Below, piece by piece: positions 32,486 through 42,025 of a DNA stretch of 64,000 bases; within the stretch, counting starts at the first letter, position 1; each line of letters starts with the position of its first letter. The notes beneath the pieces are model-generated. The model ran no database searches. It was not told the origin of the DNA and saw only the letters and a list, made by a program, of their open reading frames with translations. The stretch comes from Brachybacterium sp036311905 (GTDB lineage Bacteria > Actinomycetota > Actinomycetes > Actinomycetales > Dermabacteraceae). The DNA lies in contig NZ_JAZDCH010000027.1 of assembly GCF_036311905.1 (NCBI RefSeq), forward strand, positions 1-64,000, in the 5' to 3' direction. A program made the translations under genes and the position numbers.

Positions 32486-33307
32486 ATGGCCGCGTCCGGA
32501 TCGTCGAAGTCAGCGCAGGAGCGCCGCGAGGCACAACGGGAGGCCCTGCGCAAACAGCGGGAGTCCGAGCTGCGCCGCCAGCGCACCGTGCGCACCGTCG
32601 TGATCGCCGCGGTGACCGTCGCCGCGCTCGTGATCGTCGCGGGCGCCGGGTACCTGATCTACCGGACCACCCGCCCGGCGGGTCCCGTGGCTGTCCCCGC
32701 CGGCATGGCGCAGGACCAGCCCTACCTGAGCTTCGGCGCGGAGGAGGGCTCCGGCGCCCCCGTGGTCGAGGTCCACCTCGACTTCATGTGCCCCTACTGC
32801 GGGCAGTTCGAGCAGATCAACGGCGAGGACGTCGCCGCCCTCGTCGAGGACGACACGATCACCCTCCACCTGGTGCCCCGCCGCATGCTCGACACCGCCT
32901 CCACCACCGGTGACTACTCCTCGCGGGCCGCGAACGCGATGGTCTGCGTGTACGAGGAGAACCCGGACGCGGCCATGACCTTCCAGCAGCTGATGTTCGC
33001 CAACCAGCCCGCCGAGGGCACCGCCGGACTCACCGACGACCAGATCTGGGACTACGCCCAGCAGGCCGGCGCCACCGAAGCCGTCCAGGGCTGCCTCACC
33101 TCCCGCACCTATCAGCCGTGGGTGCGCCAGGTCGCCGAGCCGTACGCCTCAGAGATGCAGAAGGGCACCCCGTACATCGCGATCGACGGCACCCAGTTCG
33201 GGGAGTGGACCACCGAGGGTGCGTTCCTCGCGGCGGTGCAGGCCGCGGGCGGCTCGACGGCCTCCGACGCGGGCGGCGCCGAGGCCTCCGACGGCGGCGA
33301 GGGCTGA
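32486..33307 (+). CDS. DsbA-like thioredoxin-fold membrane protein
   Basis: A 273-residue protein with a charged cytoplasmic N-terminal helix (residues 8-36, rich in Glu/Arg/Gln), one membrane span (about 39-60) and an extracytoplasmic DsbA-type thioredoxin domain. The active site is CPYC in FMCPYCGQFEQING, and the cis-Pro region is KGTPYIAIDG. Two more cysteines (MVCVYEE, QGCLTS) could form a structural disulfide. It would oxidise or isomerise disulfides in exported proteins; actinobacteria use such anchored DsbA-like enzymes. The ATG at 32486 follows CAGGAG. The Ala/Gly/Asp-rich tail of ~20 residues is unstructured. Confidence 0.9.
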   Translation: MAASGSSKSAQERREAQREALRKQRESELRRQRTVRTVVIAAVTVAALVIVAGAGYLIYRTTRPAGPVAVPAGMAQDQPYLSFGAEEGSGAPVVEVHLDFMCPYCGQFEQINGEDVAALVEDDTITLHLVPRRMLDTASTTGDYSSRAANAMVCVYEENPDAAMTFQQLMFANQPAEGTAGLTDDQIWDYAQQAGATEAVQGCLTSRTYQPWVRQVAEPYASEMQKGTPYIAIDGTQFGEWTTEGAFLAAVQAAGGSTASDAGGAEASDGGEG

Positions 33308-33376
33308 GCCTCGGTCGAGGCGGGCGACGAGTTCGCTAGGATCTGGGGCCGGTCGGGCATCCGATCGGCCCCTTCC

Positions 33377-33448
33377 GCTGGAGTGGCGCAACGGTAGCGC
33401 ACCTGTCTTGTAAACAGGTGGTTGCGGGTTCGAATCCCGTCTCCAGCT
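33377..33448 (+). tRNA. tRNA-Thr (anticodon TGT)
   Basis: A complete 72-nt cloverleaf: acceptor arms GCTGGAG and CTCCAGC, a D arm with GCGC stems, an anticodon loop CTTGTAA giving TGT (Thr, ACA/ACG family), and a T arm containing GGTTCGAAT. The discriminator base is T and no CCA is encoded. The flanks show no direct repeat of the tRNA 3' end, so there is no sign of use as an integration site. Confidence 0.96.
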
Positions 33449-33607
33449 CTCTTCGGCCGGGCGCCATGCCGGTCTTCCGCTCCCCGGAATGGGGACTTCT
33501 CCCCAGTGCGGCACGGATGCTCCCGGCCTAGGCTCGGAGCCTGCGGCATCAGGGGGATGCCGCCTCGCCGCGCTCCGCTGCGGCGGCACGAGTACGGGGG
33601 AGCACCG

Positions 33608-34072
33608 ATGATCATCTGGCGAGGCTGGGGCGTCCTGGCGGTCCTCTACATCGCGCTGTGCGCGGCGCTGCTCGGCGGGCTGCTGGGCGCGTCGGTGCTG
33701 CAGTCCTCGGCGGCGGCCGGGCCGCTCGCGGGGATCGGCATCGCGATCGGCGGGGCGCTCGCCACCGCCCACGGCTGGTACCTCAACATCATCGGCCCGC
33801 GGAAGCGGTCGCTGGCCTGGGCCGAGGTGGAGAAGCCCCGGCTGACCCGCGCCGCTGACGAGGGGACGCTGGTGATCGGGAACGTCCGACCCTCCAACCG
33901 CGAGGAGGCGCACGCCCTCGTCGACCAGGTGCTGGAGGACGGGAAGCGCCAGATCGGCCGGCACGGCCCGCACTCCGTGTTCTGGATCCCGATGGAGGTG
34001 ATCGGGATCCTCGCGATCGCGGGCGGCGTCGTGCTCGCTGTCGGGACCGGGATCGTCGCGCTCAGCGGGTGA
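33608..34072 (+). CDS. Small membrane protein of unknown function
   Basis: A 154-residue protein with two N-terminal spans (about 5-30 and 36-58), a cytoplasmic region that starts IIGPRKRSLAWAEVEKPRL, and a third span near the C-terminus (VIGILAIAGGVVLAVGTGIVAL). I recognise no domain. The ATG at 33608 has GGGGGAG in front. Its TGA stop abuts the TCA of the convergent gene with no gap (TGATCA at 34070-34075). The 159-bp stretch before it, after the tRNA, holds only its presumed promoter and leader. Confidence 0.7.
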   Translation: MIIWRGWGVLAVLYIALCAALLGGLLGASVLQSSAAAGPLAGIGIAIGGALATAHGWYLNIIGPRKRSLAWAEVEKPRLTRAADEGTLVIGNVRPSNREEAHALVDQVLEDGKRQIGRHGPHSVFWIPMEVIGILAIAGGVVLAVGTGIVALSG

Positions 34073-35233
34073 TCAGAAGGTCTCGTAGGTGCCGCGGCTG
34101 ACCATGAAGCCGTGCCCGGAGCGCACGTCCCAGCAGGTCATGCCGTCGTCGCGGCTGGTGCAGGCGACATTCCCGTCGACCGCGGTCTGGCCGTACTCGA
34201 GCGTCTCCGCGCCCTCGGCCCCGACCGTCCCCTCGCAGTCGAGGGCGACCTCTTCGCCGGTCGCGCGGATCGTGAACTGGGAGTCGCCGCAGTCCTCGAC
34301 GTCCTCGTCGTAGCGGGTCTCCTCGAGCGAGCAGGCGACGGTGTCGCCGTCGAGCTCGCAGCGGATGTTCCCCGTGGGCGACTGCACCGCGGACATCTCG
34401 AGGGCGTCCTCCGGAGCGGGGGAGACAGGGTCCTCGGTCGGGGACGTGGACTCTTCCGCAGGGCTCGAGCCCTCCGCGGGCTCCTCCGCCGCCGTCGTGG
34501 AGCTGTCGCGCTCGTAGCCCTCCTCGTCACCGCTCAGCCAGGCGCGGCCCACGAGACCGCCGACCACGAGCAGCACGAGCACCAGCAGCAGGCAGCCGCC
34601 GCAGGCGAACCACATCCGCCGATCGCGTCGGCCCTCGCCGTCGTCGGCCTGCGGTGCCGGGGCCGCCGGGAGGGCGGCTGTCGGGGCGCCGTACGCCGGG
34701 CCGGGCGCGGCGACCGGTCCGGGCGCCTCGCGGTCCGGGGTCGACGGGAGCGGCACCACGCCCGAGGAGGGCGCGATCCGCACGGTCCCCGTGGGGCCGG
34801 CGGCCGCGGTCGTGGCCGCGGCCGGGGCCGGCGCCTCCTGCGGAACAGGGGTCCAGGCGGCGGTCGCCTCCGGATCCGCCGCGGACGGGGTCGAGTCCGG
34901 GGCGCTCGCGAGGTCGCCCCAGGCGGAGGTCTCGGGACCGGACTCGAACGCGGGGGAGTCCGTGACGATCGGGTGGCGGCGGGTGGCGTCGGGATCCTCG
35001 GACGGCTCCGCGCCCACGGTTCCCTCCTCGCCCCGCGCTCCCTCCGCCTGCTCGAGCGCCTGGCGCGCCTCGGGGGAGGTGGCGAGGATCCAGTCCTTCG
35101 CGACCTGCGGCGTGGCGGGGTTCAGGACCAGCGGCACCTGCAGCTCGGGGTGGTGCTGGGCCAGCTCGAGGAGCCGTTCAGGGCTCGTCGCGGGGTCCGC
35201 GGCCTCCTGCGCGGTCGTCCGGGGCTCTGCCAC
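34073..35233 (-). CDS. vLRR N-terminal, single-span envelope protein
   Basis: A 386-residue protein. The N-terminus (DPATSPERLLELAQHHPELQVPLVLNPATP) matches variant leucine-rich-repeat modules found at the N-termini of actinobacterial membrane proteins. A long Pro/Ala/Thr/Glu-rich cytoplasmic region follows to about residue 235, then a basic RRDRR stop, a Cys-containing membrane span (CGGCLLLVLVLLVVGGLVG), an acidic Ser/Thr/Pro stalk, and a C-terminal domain. That last domain (SPTGNIRCELDGDTVACSLEE ... AVDGNVACTSRDDGMTCWD) has six cysteines and recurs in secreted actinobacterial proteins. The start is GTG at 35233 after GGGAGAG. Function unknown. Confidence 0.75.
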   Translation of the reverse strand: MAEPRTTAQEAADPATSPERLLELAQHHPELQVPLVLNPATPQVAKDWILATSPEARQALEQAEGARGEEGTVGAEPSEDPDATRRHPIVTDSPAFESGPETSAWGDLASAPDSTPSAADPEATAAWTPVPQEAPAPAAATTAAAGPTGTVRIAPSSGVVPLPSTPDREAPGPVAAPGPAYGAPTAALPAAPAPQADDGEGRRDRRMWFACGGCLLLVLVLLVVGGLVGRAWLSGDEEGYERDSSTTAAEEPAEGSSPAEESTSPTEDPVSPAPEDALEMSAVQSPTGNIRCELDGDTVACSLEETRYDEDVEDCGDSQFTIRATGEEVALDCEGTVGAEGAETLEYGQTAVDGNVACTSRDDGMTCWDVRSGHGFMVSRGTYETF

Positions 35234-35388
35234 CGTGCTCTCCCTTCGTCCCGCGGCGCACCGGCGGCGTCGCGTCGACCGACGAGGATGGCACACGTGT
35301 CCGGACGGCGGCAGGGATCGGGAAGCGTCTCGGACGCAGATCACTGCCGCCGTCGGGGTCAGACGAGCGCGGTTTCCTGCGGGGCGGA

Positions 35389-37170
35389 TCAGCCCTCCGG
35401 GGCCACCACGGGCAGGGCCGTGGTGGACGTCATCGGCTCGCCGTGAGCATCCAGGGGCCGCATCTTGAGCCAGAAGTAGCCGTGACCGGCGAGGGTCAGG
35501 GTGAGGGCGCCGTCCGGGGTCACGGCCGGGAACTCGTGCCCGCCGAAGAGGTCGCGGATCGTGCGCCGCTCCATCCCCACCAGGTCGAGGGCCGCCGTCA
35601 CCGGCTGGGCCGACAGGTTGAACACGCACAGCAGCGTCTCGGCGTGCTCGTCCGCGTCCTCGCCGTGATCGGCCCCGTCGTAGGTGCGGGTGAAGGCCAG
35701 CACCCGCTCGCTGTCCGCGGCGACCGCCCGGTACTCGCCCATGCCGAAGGCCGCGTGCTCGCGCCGCACCGCGAGCATCCAGCGCACGAAGTGCAGCAGC
35801 GAGCCGGAGTGCGCCATCTGCGCCTCGACGTTCACGGTCACGTAGTGGTGGACCAGATTCTGGATCACCGGGAGGTACAGCTTGCCCGGGTCCGCGATCT
35901 CGCTGAAGCCGGCATTGCGGTCCGGGGTCCACTGCATCGGGGTGCGCACGGCGTCGCGGTCCTCGAGCCAGATGTTGTCGCCCATCGCGATCTCGTCCCC
36001 GTAGTAGAGGAACGGCGAGCCGGGCAGGGACAGCAGCAGGGCGTGGATCAGCTCCAGCTCCGAGCGGGAGTTGTCCAGCAGCGGGGCCAGACGCCGACGG
36101 ATTCCGACGTTCGCCCGCATCCGCGAGTCCGGCGCGTACCAGCCGAGCATCGCCGAGCGGTCCTCGGGCGAGACCATCTCGAGGGTCAGCTCGTCGTGAT
36201 TGCGCAGGAAGGTTCCCCACTGGGCGCCGCGCGGGATCTCCGGGGTGTCGGCGAGGATGTCGATGATGTGCCGGGCGCTGCCCTCGCGCAGCGCGTAGAA
36301 CAGGCGCGGCATCACCGGGAAGTGGAAGCACATGTGGCACTCGGGCTTCTCCGGGGTGCCGAAGTACTCGACCACGTCCGCCGGCCACTGGTTCGCCTCC
36401 GCGATGATCACGCGGCCCGGCCAGTGCTCATCCACGTACGCGCGCAGTTCGGCGAGGAACTCGTGGGTCGCCGGGAGGTTCTCCCCGTCGGTCCCCTCCT
36501 CCTCGAAGAGGTACGGGATCGCGTCGGCCCGGAAGCCGTCGATGCCCTTGTCGAGCCAGAACCGCACCACGTCGAACATCGCCCGACGCACGGCGGGGTT
36601 CTCGAAGTTGAGGTCCGGCTGGTGGGAGAAGAACCGGTGCCAGAAGAACTGCCGGCGCACCGGATCGAAGGACCAGTTGCTCTCCTCCGTGTCCACGAAG
36701 ATGATCCGCGCCTCGGAGTACTTCTCGTCGGTGTCGGACCAGACGTAGAAGTCGCCGTAGGGCCCCTCGGGATCGGAGCGGGACTCGAGGAACCAGGGGT
36801 GCTTGTCGCTGGTGTGGTTCATCGGCAGGTCGATGATCACGCGGATCCCACGACGGTGCGCCTCGGAGACCAGCCGCTCGAAGTCGGTGATCGAGCCGAA
36901 CTCCGGCAGCACCTGCTCGTAGTCGGAGATGTCGTAGCCGCCGTCCCGCAGCGGGGAGGCGAAGAAGGGCGGCAGCCACAGGCAGTCGATGCCCAGCCAC
37001 TGCAGGTAGTCGAGGCGCTCGATGAGCCCGGTGAAGTCGCCGGTGCCGTCCCCGTTGCCGTCGGCGAAGGCGCGCACGAGCACCTCGTAGAACACGGCGC
37101 GGCGGTACCAGTGGGGGTCGTAGTCGACCCCGGGGCCCTGCGGCGAGAACTGGGAGAGATTCAGGGGCAT
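35389..37170 (-). CDS. treS: Trehalose synthase / maltose alpha-D-glucosyltransferase
   Basis: A 593-residue GH13 enzyme interconverting maltose and trehalose, cytosolic. Catalytic residues are the nucleophile Asp216 (DGFRADAIPYLFEEEGTD split around the active site), acid/base Glu258 (VIIAEANQW) and Asp326 (LRNHDELTLE). The N-terminal PHWYRRAVFYEVLVRAFADGNGDG and the length of ~590 fit TreS rather than an amylase. No maltokinase domain or gene is attached, so the TreS-Pep2-GlgE alpha-glucan route is not evident here. The ATG at 37170 follows GGAGGA. It stands alone, divergent from the gene at 37297. Confidence 0.94.
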   Translation of the reverse strand: MPLNLSQFSPQGPGVDYDPHWYRRAVFYEVLVRAFADGNGDGTGDFTGLIERLDYLQWLGIDCLWLPPFFASPLRDGGYDISDYEQVLPEFGSITDFERLVSEAHRRGIRVIIDLPMNHTSDKHPWFLESRSDPEGPYGDFYVWSDTDEKYSEARIIFVDTEESNWSFDPVRRQFFWHRFFSHQPDLNFENPAVRRAMFDVVRFWLDKGIDGFRADAIPYLFEEEGTDGENLPATHEFLAELRAYVDEHWPGRVIIAEANQWPADVVEYFGTPEKPECHMCFHFPVMPRLFYALREGSARHIIDILADTPEIPRGAQWGTFLRNHDELTLEMVSPEDRSAMLGWYAPDSRMRANVGIRRRLAPLLDNSRSELELIHALLLSLPGSPFLYYGDEIAMGDNIWLEDRDAVRTPMQWTPDRNAGFSEIADPGKLYLPVIQNLVHHYVTVNVEAQMAHSGSLLHFVRWMLAVRREHAAFGMGEYRAVAADSERVLAFTRTYDGADHGEDADEHAETLLCVFNLSAQPVTAALDLVGMERRTIRDLFGGHEFPAVTPDGALTLTLAGHGYFWLKMRPLDAHGEPMTSTTALPVVAPEG

Positions 37171-37296
37171 CGGGTCCTCCGCGTGGACGGGGCGAGGGCG
37201 TCGCCGACGGGACGGGCACTCCCAGCCTAGAGCCCTCCGTACCATGGGCGCAGGCCCGACGCGGGCGTCGGGGAGATCAGGAGGGGACGAGGGGAC

Positions 37297-38088
37297 ATGG
37301 AGCAGTCGGATCAGGGGTGGAGCGGGGGCGGGACGGCCGGGGGGCCGTCCTCGCCGTCCTGGGGACAGCAGGCGGGCCCGCAATGGGGGCAGCCGGGTCA
37401 GACGGGACAACCGGGCCAGTCGGGACAACCGGGCCAGCAATGGGGGCAGGCCCCGGGCGGCCCCGCTCCGTCCGGCGGAGGACGCTCCCGGCAGTGGATT
37501 GTGCTCGGCTGCGCCGGTCTCGTGGTGATCCTGCTGATCGTGGCGATCACGGGCGGGATAATCGTGCTGGTCTCGCAGCGCGGAGGCGGCGAGGAGGAGA
37601 CGAGCGCGGCGCCGCAGTCGACCGTCTTCGAGACCGAGGACTTCCGCCTCGAGTACCCCGCGGACTGGGTGACCCATGAGGTCACCGCCGAGGACGCGGA
37701 CTTCGGCAAGCTCCTGCAGGTCACCGACGTGGAGATCGCCCCGGAGGACGAGTTCGACCACTTCCCGCCCAACAGCCTCGAGGTCTACAAGTTCGAGAGC
37801 GACGTGCACGCCGAGGTCGAATGCGAGATGCAGGCGATCTGGGCGGGCTTCAGCTGGGACGAGTCCGGGGACGAGGGCGTCCTCGAGGACCCGCAGCTCG
37901 GCGGCCGCCCGGTGCACGGCTACACCAAGTCCGGGGAGCACGACGGGGCCGACGCGATCACCGAGGGCTTCTGCGTCGACGTGGGTGACGAGATCGTCCA
38001 GGTGGCCGTCGAGACCCACGGTTCCACCGAGATCTCCCCCGCCCTGCGCGAAATCCTCGACAGCTGGACCTGGGTGGGAGAGGGCTGA
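37297..38088 (+). CDS. Gly/Gln-rich N-terminal, single-span envelope protein
   Basis: A 263-residue protein. The first ~65 residues are Gly/Gln/Pro-rich and include repeated GQPGQ units, probably cytoplasmic. One membrane span (about 67-90) precedes an extracytoplasmic acidic domain of ~165 residues starting SSTVFETEDFRLEYPADWVTH, a pattern like the LpqN/Mog1-type lipoprotein domains used in export or stress, though I am not certain of the family. The ATG follows a GAGGGG site. It is divergent from treS, with a TACCAT box upstream at about 37231. Confidence 0.7.
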   Translation: MEQSDQGWSGGGTAGGPSSPSWGQQAGPQWGQPGQTGQPGQSGQPGQQWGQAPGGPAPSGGGRSRQWIVLGCAGLVVILLIVAITGGIIVLVSQRGGGEEETSAAPQSTVFETEDFRLEYPADWVTHEVTAEDADFGKLLQVTDVEIAPEDEFDHFPPNSLEVYKFESDVHAEVECEMQAIWAGFSWDESGDEGVLEDPQLGGRPVHGYTKSGEHDGADAITEGFCVDVGDEIVQVAVETHGSTEISPALREILDSWTWVGEG

Positions 38089-38137
38089 GGGCAGACCCGC
38101 GGACCGGGCGGGGCGGCCGGTTCGGCGCCAGCTCGCC

Positions 38138-38812
38138 TCAGCGAACCGTCCAGTCGATCTCTGCGCCGCCCTGCGCACGGAGCAGGGCGTTCGCCTGCGA
38201 GAACGGGCGTGACCCGAAGAAGCCGCGCGAGGCCGAGAGCGGACTCGGATGCGGGCTCGCGACGTGCGGCACCTCGCCCAGCAAGGGGATCAGCGACTGC
38301 GCGTCCCGACCCCACAGGATCGTAACGAGCGGCCCGCCGCGATCCACGAGGGAGCGGATCGCGAGCTCCGTGACCTCCTCCCAGCCGCGGCGGCGATGGG
38401 AGGCGGCCGCGCCAGGTCGCACCGTGAGCACCCGGTTCAGCAGCATCACGCCCTGGTCCTGCCAGGAGGAGAGATCGCCGTGGGCGGCCGGGGAGATTCC
38501 CAGGTCAGATCGCAGCTCGGTATAGATGTTCGCGAGGGAGCGCGGCAGCGGCCGCACGTCCCGCTCGACCGCGAAGCTCAGCCCGATCGGATGGCCCGGC
38601 GTCGGGTAGGGGTCCTGGCCGACGACCAGCACCCGCACCTCGGAGAGGGGGCGGGTGAAGGCCCGCAAAACGAGGTCCCCGGCGGGCAGGTAGCCGTGCC
38701 CCGCCTCGACCTCGCCGCGGAGGAACTCCCCGATCGCGTGGATCCGCTCCTCGGCGGGGGCCAGGGCGGCGGCCCAGTCGGGGGCGATGATCTCGGCGAG
38801 CGGCTGCGGCAT
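38138..38812 (-). CDS. ung: Uracil-DNA glycosylase, family 1
   Basis: A 224-residue UDG that removes uracil from DNA, starting base-excision repair. Motifs: GQDPYP (residues 65-70; catalytic Asp67), GLSFAV, and HPSPLSASRGFFGSRPF (catalytic His188). Length is normal (220-230). It is convergent with the gene at 37297 and divergent from the DUF3263 gene, 76 bp between starts. A weak CAGACT box lies 6 nt before the ATG. Confidence 0.97.
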   Translation of the reverse strand: MPQPLAEIIAPDWAAALAPAEERIHAIGEFLRGEVEAGHGYLPAGDLVLRAFTRPLSEVRVLVVGQDPYPTPGHPIGLSFAVERDVRPLPRSLANIYTELRSDLGISPAAHGDLSSWQDQGVMLLNRVLTVRPGAAASHRRRGWEEVTELAIRSLVDRGGPLVTILWGRDAQSLIPLLGEVPHVASPHPSPLSASRGFFGSRPFSQANALLRAQGGAEIDWTVR

Positions 38813-38876
38813 GCCGCCAGTCTGCCAGGCACGTCACCCTCCGGCGCGCCGGAGCGGGACGGCGCGAGCGGCCGCG

Positions 38877-38882
38877 TACTGT
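38877..38882 (+). promoter_or_regulatory. Putative leaderless -10 box of the DUF3263 gene
   Basis: TACTGT, 6 nt before the ATG at 38889. Confidence 0.4.
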
Positions 38883-38888
38883 CGATCC

Positions 38889-39191
38889 ATGCCCGTCCCG
38901 TCCCCCTCCGCGTCGTCGCCCTCCCCGGGCGACCCCGCCCCGGAGCTGTCGGCGCAGGAGCTCGCGATCCTCGCGCTCGAGGGGCGCACCTTCCGCTACG
39001 TCGGCGCGAAGGAGCGGGCGATCCGTGAGGAGATCGGCATCTCCAAGGTCGCCTACTACGTGCGGCTCAACGCCCTGCTCGACGATCCGCGGGCGCTCCG
39101 CGCGGCCCCGGCCCTGGTGCACCGGCTGCGCGGCCGACGGGTCTCAGAGCACGGCGAGATCCCCCGCCGCGGCGGCGACCGCGTCGCCTGA
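38889..39191 (+). CDS. DUF3263 family small protein
   Basis: A 100-residue protein. After a Pro/Ser-rich N-terminus of ~20 residues, the DUF3263 helix-turn-helix-like core runs SAQELAILALEGRTFRYVGAKERAIREEIGISKVAYYVRLNALLDDP. The GISKVAYYVRL segment looks like a recognition helix, so DNA binding is plausible; function is not established. The family is restricted to actinobacteria. The start at 38889 is chosen because of the TACTGT box 6 nt before it; a longer reading from 38787 would overlap the ung promoter. The LytR_C gene follows 83 nt downstream. Confidence 0.85.
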   Translation: MPVPSPSASSPSPGDPAPELSAQELAILALEGRTFRYVGAKERAIREEIGISKVAYYVRLNALLDDPRALRAAPALVHRLRGRRVSEHGEIPRRGGDRVA

Positions 39192-39262
39192 TCCGCGGGC
39201 CGGGTGTCCCGTCGGACACTCCTGATGGGCGTGGGTTCCACGGCCCTCCCGGGGGGAGCGGG

Positions 39263-39268
39263 TTTAAT
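39263..39268 (+). promoter_or_regulatory. Putative leaderless -10 box of the LytR_C gene
   Basis: TTTAAT, 6 nt before the GTG at 39275, a relatively AT-rich hexamer in a GC-rich region. Confidence 0.45.
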
Positions 39269-39274
39269 GGGTCC

Positions 39275-39877
39275 GTGGCAGATTCCCAGTACCCCTACCC
39301 GCCCGACCGATTCGACGACGAGGCGGACGCCGTCGCGTTCCACGGCGCCCACCGCGCCGAGGAGCCGTTCTGGCGCCAGAACCTGCTCTACATCATCATC
39401 ATCGCGGCGGCCCTGGTGCTGCTCGTGGTGCTGCTGTTCCTGATCGGGAACCTCGGCGGCGGGGGAGGGGACGACCGCTCCCAGGAGCCGACCACCGCCG
39501 CGGAGACCACCGCGGAGGAGACCACCGGCGAGGAGTCGGCGGAGGAGTCGGCCTCGGAGGAACCCGCCCCCGTGGCGGACAAGACCGTCCCCGTGCTCGT
39601 GATGAACGCCGCGGGCGTCGACGGGCTCGCCGGCGACTGGCGCGACACCCTCGAGGAGAGCGGCTGGGAGGACGTCCAGATCCAGACCGCCGACACGCAG
39701 CAGCAGGAGGCCGTGGTCTTCTACCGCGACGAGGCGGACGCCGAGACCGCCCAGGCCCTCGCGCTCGAGGTCGGCGCCGGTGAGGCGCGGCAGAGCGACG
39801 AGTTCCAGAACCGGATCACCTTCCTCGCGGTCGAGTCCCCGGGCGCCGGTGCCGAGGAGGGTGACGGCGAGGGCTGA
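39275..39877 (+). CDS. LytR C-terminal-domain envelope protein
   Basis: A 200-residue protein with a short acidic N-terminal tail, one membrane span (about 45-66), a Thr/Glu/Ala-rich stalk and a C-terminal LytR_C domain (KTVPVLVMNAAGVDGLAGDWRDTLEESGWEDVQIQTAD). In LCP proteins this domain accompanies the wall-polymer ligase; here it occurs without the LCP catalytic part, as in several actinobacterial DUF3263-linked genes. The GTG start is supported by a TTTAAT box 6 nt before it. The acidic tail ends GAEEGDGEG. Confidence 0.82.
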   Translation: MADSQYPYPPDRFDDEADAVAFHGAHRAEEPFWRQNLLYIIIIAAALVLLVVLLFLIGNLGGGGGDDRSQEPTTAAETTAEETTGEESAEESASEEPAPVADKTVPVLVMNAAGVDGLAGDWRDTLEESGWEDVQIQTADTQQQEAVVFYRDEADAETAQALALEVGAGEARQSDEFQNRITFLAVESPGAGAEEGDGEG

Positions 39878-39906
39878 GCCCCCGCTGTGCGCGGTTCCTC
39901 CCGGGG

Positions 39907-39933
39907 TTAGCACTCTCGGGCCGAGAGTGCTTA
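39907..39933 (+). promoter_or_regulatory. CIRCE element 1 (HrcA operator)
   Basis: TTAGCACTC and GAGTGCTTA with a 9-nt spacer; one mismatch from the consensus. A TATGAT -10 overlaps its end (39932-39937). HrcA would repress the groEL promoter here until heat or misfolded protein relieves it. Confidence 0.93.
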
Positions 39934-39941
39934 TGATGAGC

Positions 39942-39966
39942 TGGCACTCGTCGCTCGAGAGTGACA
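39942..39966 (+). promoter_or_regulatory. CIRCE element 2, degenerate
   Basis: TGGCACTC and GAGTGACA with a 9-nt spacer, weaker outer arms than element 1, lying just downstream of the -10. Two CIRCE copies before groEL are common in actinobacteria. Confidence 0.8.
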
Positions 39967-40104
39967 GCACTCGCGAGCGACGGGCCAAGAGCATTCCGGC
40001 CCCGTGAGGGACCCGTCGTCGTGGGACATGAACACGGCGGCTGGTGCCGTCCGTCGCGGGCACAGGGTCGGGTGGACACCACACCACACGGGAGAGATTC
40101 CACA

Positions 40105-41739
<1,635 letters not shown>

Positions 41740-41785
41740 TCCAGCCTCACGGCTGATCATCTGCCGCTCCCCCCGAGCGACCTGC

Positions 41786-41817
41786 GGGCCCCGATCCTCT
41801 CCGGAGGGTCGGGGCCC
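41786..41817 (+). terminator. groEL terminator
   Basis: 14-bp arms GGGCCCCGATCCTC and GAGGGTCGGGGCCC (one G-U) around a TCCG tetraloop, 46 nt after the groEL stop. Confidence 0.75.
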
Positions 41818-41828
41818 GTCGGCGTTCC

Positions 41829-41876
41829 CTCCGTTGCCCTGGTGCTCCGTTGACCTGGTGCTCCGTTGCCCTGGCG
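41829..41876. repeat. Three tandem 16-bp repeats
   Basis: CTCCGTTGCCCTGGTG, CTCCGTTGACCTGGTG and CTCCGTTGCCCTGGCG in direct succession, each differing by one base from the first. They lie between the groEL terminator and the nested hairpin. Confidence 0.85.
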
Positions 41877-41895
41877 CCCTGGTGCTCGCGGTCGT

Positions 41896-41972
41896 CTGCT
41901 GGAACTCCGCGCCCTGCGTGACCCCAGGCTCTGTGGGGCCTTGAGCTCACGCCTGGTACGGAGTTCCAGCAG
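41896..41972. repeat. Nested inverted-repeat element (77 nt)
   Basis: Outer perfect 14-bp arms CTGCTGGAACTCCG (41896-41909) and CGGAGTTCCAGCAG (41959-41972) enclose GCGTGA/TCACGC (41916-41921, 41947-41952), which encloses CCCCA/TGGGG (41922-41926, 41934-41938). Three collinear stems suggest a folded RNA or a mobile-palindrome relic; no gene is inside. Confidence 0.8.
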
Positions 41973-42025
41973 GGCCGGGGCGGGCGAGGGTCGACCCCGG
42001 GGAGCTGCTGCGCGAGGATGGAGGG

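Noticed and set aside
33377..33448. tRNA-Thr as an integration site for a mobile element
   Set aside because: No integrase gene and no repeat of the tRNA 3' end are seen in either flank.
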